From Phytoactinopolyspora halophila (GTDB lineage: Bacteria > Actinomycetota > Actinomycetes > Jiangellales > Jiangellaceae), in NCBI RefSeq assembly GCF_003287285.1, contig NZ_QMIG01000001.1:372001-436000 (forward strand): a stretch of DNA of 64,000 nucleotides. The letters run 5' to 3'. This document shows positions 59,979 through 64,000 of the stretch, in pieces (within the stretch, counting starts at the first letter, position 1; every line of letters begins with the position of its first letter). Under the pieces are notes generated by a model that saw only the letters and a program-made list of their open reading frames with translations, was not told the origin of the DNA and searched no databases. A program made the translations under genes and the position numbers.

Positions 59979-62550
59979 GGATCAGCTCCTGCGGCGCGTG
60001 CTCGACGATCTCGAAGCCGTCGAGGTCCGGCGGCTCGATGTGGGTGGTCGTGACAGAGGTGGGGAGGGCGTTCTTCGAGCCCAACACGGCTCCAGCGGCC
60101 AGCGCGCTCGCCGCGGCCGTGGGTCCGACGAGCACCACCTCGACCGTGCGCTCGTTGATGTTGCGGACCCATCCTGTGAGCCCGAACGTTTCGGCCCGCC
60201 GTTTCATCCAGGCGCGGTAGCCGACACCGGTGACCCGCCCCCGGACAGTGAGCTGCAGCGCGAGACGCTCGGCACGCTCCTCGCGGGTGACGAGATCGAA
60301 GTGCTCCACGCAGGCCTGCATCAACGTCCGCGCCACTTCCCTGGGCTGGCCATACAGCGGGTATTCGCAATTTCCGATAGCGGCATGCGCGTTGAGCTCG
60401 CAGATACCGGCCTGCTGGGTGTCCACCGGCTTGGTGTGATCTTCAAGGAGGAAGTCGACACCACAGAACGCCAGGCCCGGTACGGCCTTCACCGCGTCGA
60501 CGCACGCTTCTTTGATCGACGGATGCAGCTCGTCGAGCACGTCGATGGAGTCCCCACCTTGCGACAGGCTGCACGAGCTCGACAGCAGCACCCGCTGGCC
60601 GACCGGCGGCACGGAGTCGAGCGTCATGCCGGCCCGCTCCAGCTGGTAGCGCGCCGCGTCGTCATACTTGATCGGACGCCCCCACAGGTGCGGGTTGAGG
60701 CGACGCACCAGGTTCTTGCGGACCATCAGCTCGGCCACGGAGTGCTGGCCGTTGCCGACAACGGAGGCCGGTTCCCGCAGAATCGCCGCGATCACCTCGT
60801 CACCGACGACGACGATCCGGTAGTCGCGGCCCGTCACGTGTTGCTCGACGATGAAGTCCTGGCTGCCAAGCTTGCTGTCCTCCAGATACTGGAAGGCCCG
60901 ATCAAGCTCGTCCTCGGACTGGATGTTGGCGACCACACCGATACCGCGGACTCCCATGGCCGGCTTGACGACCACCGGATATCCGATGCGTTCGGCGAAG
61001 TTCCGGGCGGACGCGTAATCTCCATGCGCGAACGTGCGTCCCTTCGGCACGGGCACGCCCGCACGAGCCAGCCGCATCCGGGTGGCCTCTTTGTGGGTGC
61101 ACAACGCCAGCGATACCGCACTGGACAGCGGCGAACGGCTCCACTTGAACGGCAGTGGGTCGTGCACGCCGTCCATGGCCACGAACGCGCCCTTGGAATA
61201 CCGGGTCGTGGACAGGCCCAGCGCCAGAGCCTCACGTTCCAGCAAATGGCCCTTGGTCCCGTTCGGCCCGAGTGGCTGCAGGAACGGGACTTCGTCGTAG
61301 ACGTTCGGGGTCATGCCCGGCTCGTCGACCGTGGGCTCCGGCGGGAACGACGTGATATCCGTGATCTGATCGACCATGGTCTCGTAGGGCATCCCGGCAC
61401 CGAAACCCGGACCCTCCGGCTCCGTCACCTCGGTCGTGTCATCGTCGATCATGACACCATCGACGCGGGGCATCGCGACTGCCAGGTTGCGCAATGCGGC
61501 CGCAGAGACCTCGGTGCCACCCTCGAGCTGGCTCAGATAGATCCGTATGTCCGGATTCGCCGCCAGGGCGTCCTGAGCCAATTCGATGCTCGTGAGCAGC
61601 CCACCGACGACGGCCGGGCGGATGTCCAGTGCCCCACACCCACCCCGGGTGACGAGCCGCTCCAGTCCCTGGCGGCTCCACACGCTGGTGCCCGCCATGA
61701 TGCGGATGTCGACGCCGGAACGGTTCGACCTGGTAGCCAACGTGTCCGCCTTGCGCTGCAACTGGGGCAGCTGGTGGCGGTGACGGGAGCGTACCGGTTG
61801 TTCCAGCACGATCTGGCGTGGAAGTTCCCGCGCACGCACGGCATCGGCCACCGCGTGAACGAACTGCATCGCTTCCGGTGGGGTCAGCGCCCCAGCGAGA
61901 TCGATCCACAGGGGTTCGTCGTTCGACGCCGCCTCGGAGTTGCTTGCTTCCTTGATCAACATCATGTGCTCGGCAATGCCGCCATTCGTGCGCCACGGCG
62001 CCGCCACTGGCACCTTGGCCGCCTGGACACCGAGAAGTTCCGCCACGGACAGCTGCAAGCCGCGGGCGACGACGTCCAGAAGGGCAGCCTCGAGGCCGGC
62101 GAGCGTTCCGCGCAGCGGGCGGGGATCATCGATCCGGCCCGCGCGACGGGCGACCTGGCGCGCCCATCCCCGAACGGTCTTGCGTATCGATCTGGCGCGC
62201 CCGGGCTGCGGCGCGTAGGTCGACGCCACGCCCTCGAACTCGACCATCAGCTCACGCACCGCTGTCAGCGCAGACGACGGGTCGGCCAGCGGCAACGGCC
62301 GACCTTCGAGCATCTGTGCACATGCCAGCAGGAATTCCCAGGAGATCCTGCCACGATCACCGGTCTCGGCGCCCCGCGGCTGCGCTTCCCCGAGGCCCAC
62401 GACCTGTTCCCCGTCCGGCCCGGTGCCTTCCAGCTTGACCAGGAAGTTCCCCTTTGACACTGACTTCGACTTCCCGGGGCTTTCCTGGGTTGTTCGGTAC
62501 GCGACGGCGTGAGCGCGGGCTATCGTCAACGTCTGCCCGGATTGATCCAT
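59968..62550 (-). CDS. Enolase-like / ATP-grasp / acylphosphatase fusion protein (860 aa)
   Basis: Domain 1 (about 1-390) has the MR/MLE capping domain and barrel pattern (GTLAGLEAALLDVVARG, LWIDLAGALTPPEA with D217, IVLEQPVRS with E250). The third metal site reads MAGTS (285-289) and the catalytic lysines are absent. Domain 2 (about 435-750) is an ATP-grasp: VVVKPAMGVRGIGVV (K529), VVGNGQHSVAELMVRKN, CGVDFLLED (D699), ICELNAHAAIG (E718, N720). Domain 3 (about 764-852) is an acylphosphatase with GRVTGVGYR (R779) and N797. ATG 62550 has AGAGG upstream. It probably heads a unit with the 408-residue gene. Biochemical role unknown. Confidence 0.87.
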   Translation of the reverse strand: MDQSGQTLTIARAHAVAYRTTQESPGKSKSVSKGNFLVKLEGTGPDGEQVVGLGEAQPRGAETGDRGRISWEFLLACAQMLEGRPLPLADPSSALTAVRELMVEFEGVASTYAPQPGRARSIRKTVRGWARQVARRAGRIDDPRPLRGTLAGLEAALLDVVARGLQLSVAELLGVQAAKVPVAAPWRTNGGIAEHMMLIKEASNSEAASNDEPLWIDLAGALTPPEAMQFVHAVADAVRARELPRQIVLEQPVRSRHRHQLPQLQRKADTLATRSNRSGVDIRIMAGTSVWSRQGLERLVTRGGCGALDIRPAVVGGLLTSIELAQDALAANPDIRIYLSQLEGGTEVSAAALRNLAVAMPRVDGVMIDDDTTEVTEPEGPGFGAGMPYETMVDQITDITSFPPEPTVDEPGMTPNVYDEVPFLQPLGPNGTKGHLLEREALALGLSTTRYSKGAFVAMDGVHDPLPFKWSRSPLSSAVSLALCTHKEATRMRLARAGVPVPKGRTFAHGDYASARNFAERIGYPVVVKPAMGVRGIGVVANIQSEDELDRAFQYLEDSKLGSQDFIVEQHVTGRDYRIVVVGDEVIAAILREPASVVGNGQHSVAELMVRKNLVRRLNPHLWGRPIKYDDAARYQLERAGMTLDSVPPVGQRVLLSSSCSLSQGGDSIDVLDELHPSIKEACVDAVKAVPGLAFCGVDFLLEDHTKPVDTQQAGICELNAHAAIGNCEYPLYGQPREVARTLMQACVEHFDLVTREERAERLALQLTVRGRVTGVGYRAWMKRRAETFGLTGWVRNINERTVEVVLVGPTAAASALAAGAVLGSKNALPTSVTTTHIEPPDLDGFEIVEHAPQELIHVG

Positions 62551-62627
62551 GCCGTGCCTCTCGTCATGATCTCATCAATGTGGCCGCCGCCGGCCCCGAC
62601 ACCAGGCGGCTGGCGTGCGCCTGGCCG

Positions 62628-62657
62628 ATTGTAAAGGGCTGGCGGTGGTCAGGTCAC
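62628..62657 (-). promoter_or_regulatory. Candidate promoter of the 860-residue gene
   Basis: On the minus strand GTGACC (62657-62652) is followed after 18 bp by TACAAT (62633-62628). This would start transcription about 70-75 nt before the ATG at 62550. The 171-bp gap between racemase and fusion gene therefore probably holds a separate promoter. Based on consensus only. Confidence 0.35.
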
Positions 62658-62721
62658 GCGCGCCTGGTCGGCTCGCGTGCTCGCCCGCCGATCCGGCCGT
62701 CCAGCTATCCGGGCGTAGCCC

Positions 62722-63423
62722 TCAACCACGGAGCCGCTTCACGCACGCGATGGCCAATGCGTCGGCCGCATCCCATGCATTGATCTCTACGCCCTCCGGA
62801 GGAATGTCGAGCACGGCGGACACGTCCGTACAGCCATAGACGATGCCCTGGGCACCGCGGGCCACCAGTTCGCGGATCGCGTTGGTGAGGATGGCATGCG
62901 CGCCGTCGAGCGATCCGGCCTTCACCGCCCGGATTCCGGCCATCACCGGATTGTCCGGGCCGAGATCGGTCAAGTCGATCGCGGTGCGCCCGCTCTGGCT
63001 CAGCACCTTCTGATAGATGCCGGAACGAACCGTCCCGTCGGTGGCCATCAGGCCGATGGTCGTGACGTCGGGCGCCTCCCGCTCGATCTGGGCGACCACG
63101 GCGTCGACGATGTGCACGACCGGCACCGTGGTGGCCGCTGCGAGATCATCGTACCAGTGGTGCGCGGTGTTACACGGGATCGCGAGGAGATCGCAGCCCG
63201 CCTCATCCAGGAACGCGATGCCACGGAACATCGCGGGCAGCGGGTCCTCTCCGTCGGCGAGGATCGCGTCGGAACGGTCGGGCGTGGCCGGGTCCGAGTA
63301 CACGATGGACGCGATATGGTCCTGGTCGCGCGTCGCGGGGGTATGCGCGGCCAGCTTGGCGAGAAAGTCGGCGGTGGCGGCGGGCCCCATCCCGCCCAGC
63401 ACACCGAGCAACGGCGACATCAT
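62722..63423 (-). CDS. Aspartate/glutamate racemase family protein
   Basis: A 233-residue protein starting LLGVLGGMGPAATADFLAKL, the family glycine motif. The two catalytic cysteines are in IPCNTAHHW near 84 and YGCTDVSAVL near 198 (GCTD where GCTE is common). It would interconvert L- and D-aspartate or glutamate without PLP. It sits between two ATP-grasp genes in the same direction, with gaps of 110 and 171 bp, so it may supply a D-amino acid to the ligases. Confidence 0.9.
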   Translation of the reverse strand: MMSPLLGVLGGMGPAATADFLAKLAAHTPATRDQDHIASIVYSDPATPDRSDAILADGEDPLPAMFRGIAFLDEAGCDLLAIPCNTAHHWYDDLAAATTVPVVHIVDAVVAQIEREAPDVTTIGLMATDGTVRSGIYQKVLSQSGRTAIDLTDLGPDNPVMAGIRAVKAGSLDGAHAILTNAIRELVARGAQGIVYGCTDVSAVLDIPPEGVEINAWDAADALAIACVKRLRG

Positions 63424-63533
63424 TCCTCGAAGGTTACCTCACTCCGCCACTAGCCGTTGATCATGGGAGATTGCCTCTGATTTGCCCGATTAGCAGTGGT
63501 TTGACACTGCCCGCCTGCGCCGGAAAGCGCCGA

Positions 63534-64000
63534 TCAGATGGGTTCGTCGATGTCGACCGGCGGCGGCTCGACCGCGAGGTCGGTCGTGACCCCCCGTTCG
63601 GCGTAGTACGCCCGGGCCCGGGGATCGGTGAACAACGGCTGGTGTGCCTGCAACACGTTCGTCCCGGTGTTGATGTTCGCCTCCAGGACCACGGGACCCT
63701 CCGGGGTGATGACAATGTCCCAGCCGATGTACTCCATGAAGGACAGCACCCGAGCCGAGTGCAGGACGAGGTCACGTACCTCCTGCCAATAGGGCACCTC
63801 CATGCCGGTGATCGGGGCGCCGGAGTCCGGGTGCGCGTCGAACCACTCGACGGTGCCGGTGTTCGGCAGTCTCGTCGCCTTGCCAAGCTGGCCGGTGTCG
63901 ATGTCGATACGCGCGCTCAAACCGCCACGGCTCCAGTTGTCCGCCGGCGCCGACCGTCCGGTCCCGATCCGCTGGACGGCTGCCGCGATGAACGGCCGGT
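63534..64000 (-). CDS. ATP-grasp protein, sugar-transfer-associated (ST) type, C-terminal part
   Basis: Open to the right edge; about 154 C-terminal residues are visible and the start lies outside the window. The visible part reads DNWSRGGLSARIDIDTGQLG, MEVPYWQEVRDLVLHSARVL, and the metal-binding end MEYIGWDIVITPEGPVVLEA with N following. This pattern is typical of ATPgrasp_ST proteins rather than of the cyanophycin-type enzymes next door. Their substrates are unknown. A downstream 110-bp gap carries a TGATCATGGGAG fragment reminiscent of repeat family A. Confidence 0.8.
   Translation of the reverse strand, partial: RPFIAAAVQRIGTGRSAPADNWSRGGLSARIDIDTGQLGKATRLPNTGTVEWFDAHPDSGAPITGMEVPYWQEVRDLVLHSARVLSFMEYIGWDIVITPEGPVVLEANINTGTNVLQAHQPLFTDPRARAYYAERGVTTDLAVEPPPVDIDEPI

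Noticed and set aside
59977-62457. Long plus-strand frame of 826 codons opposite the 860-residue fusion
   Set aside because: Antisense open frame typical of high-GC genes; no recognisable domain, and the minus-strand protein has clear catalytic motifs.

Overview
The window is one continuous stretch of high-GC DNA with densely packed genes, many GTG starts and several overlapping start/stop codons. This is typical of Actinomycetota. Two WhiB-type regulators, mycoredoxin, AdnA/AdnB, MoeZ, FbiA/FbiB, DUF3107, DUF3499, DUF5719 and TIGR03089 proteins support an actinomycete. From memory, the order UPF0182, PDZ protease, DUF2342, ABC1 kinase, whiB7, uvrD2, mrx1, nudC, adnB-adnA, moeZ, TetR, DUF3107, ferritin-like, DEAD helicase, and later DUF3499, DUF5719-type region, whiB2, fbiA, fbiB, parallels the Rv3193c-Rv3211 and Rv3258c-Rv3262 blocks of Mycobacterium tuberculosis. 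So about 1-54 kb is largely conserved actinobacterial chromosome. I cannot name the genus; a Jiangellales- or Propionibacteriales-like organism is only a guess. No rRNA, tRNA, CRISPR array or insertion sequence was seen.

Layout. 0-8 kb: a UPF0182 membrane protein (cut by the left edge), a PPA1309 protein, a three-gene leftward unit (SDR, moaE, PDZ/Lon-like protease), a DUF2342 protein and a YgjP-like metallopeptidase. The gap at 7.97-8.80 kb holds a 93-bp tandem repeat and a cluster of DnaA-box-like sequences. 8.8-17.9 kb: ThiF-like protein, ABC1 kinase, whiB7 with an unusually readable control region (promoter with AT-rich block, leader ORF, intrinsic terminator), uvrD2, mrx1, nudC, a purine nucleoside phosphorylase and a double-Nudix protein. 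17.9-24.8 kb: adnA-adnB helicase-nuclease and an alkyltransferase-like protein. 24.9-37.7 kb: flippase-like membrane protein, hydrolase-moeZ pair, TetR, DUF3107, ferritin-like protein, DEAD helicase, L,D-transpeptidase, RecB-type nuclease, stress protein and HNH protein. 38-47 kb: acyltransferase, lipoprotein, DUF3499, a zincin-like protein, a DUF5719/giant glycosyltransferase pair, a copper module (csoR and a copZ-like gene) and whiB2. 47.6-54.9 kb: F420 synthesis (fbiA, fbiB), TIGR03089 protein, a fused double glycosyltransferase and a cobalamin-binding-like protein.

54.9-64 kb is the most unusual part. It carries five ATP-grasp proteins, the last cut by the right edge, and an Asp/Glu racemase. 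Two of the ATP-grasp proteins have the order enolase-superfamily-like domain, cyanophycin-synthetase-like ATP-grasp, acylphosphatase. A third has an ATP-grasp followed by what looks like a decayed acylphosphatase. In both enolase-like domains the catalytic lysines are replaced, while the acylphosphatase Arg and Asn remain at canonical spacing. This looks like an uncharacterised amide-ligating pathway, probably using a D-amino acid. The product cannot be read from the sequence.

Short dispersed repeats run through the window. Three copies of one hairpin (24.4, 47.5, 50.8 kb) share a common core. Two copies of a second hairpin (27.3, 34.8 kb) show a compensatory base-pair change. Tandem repeats at 8.0 and 34.9 kb share sequence with each other.
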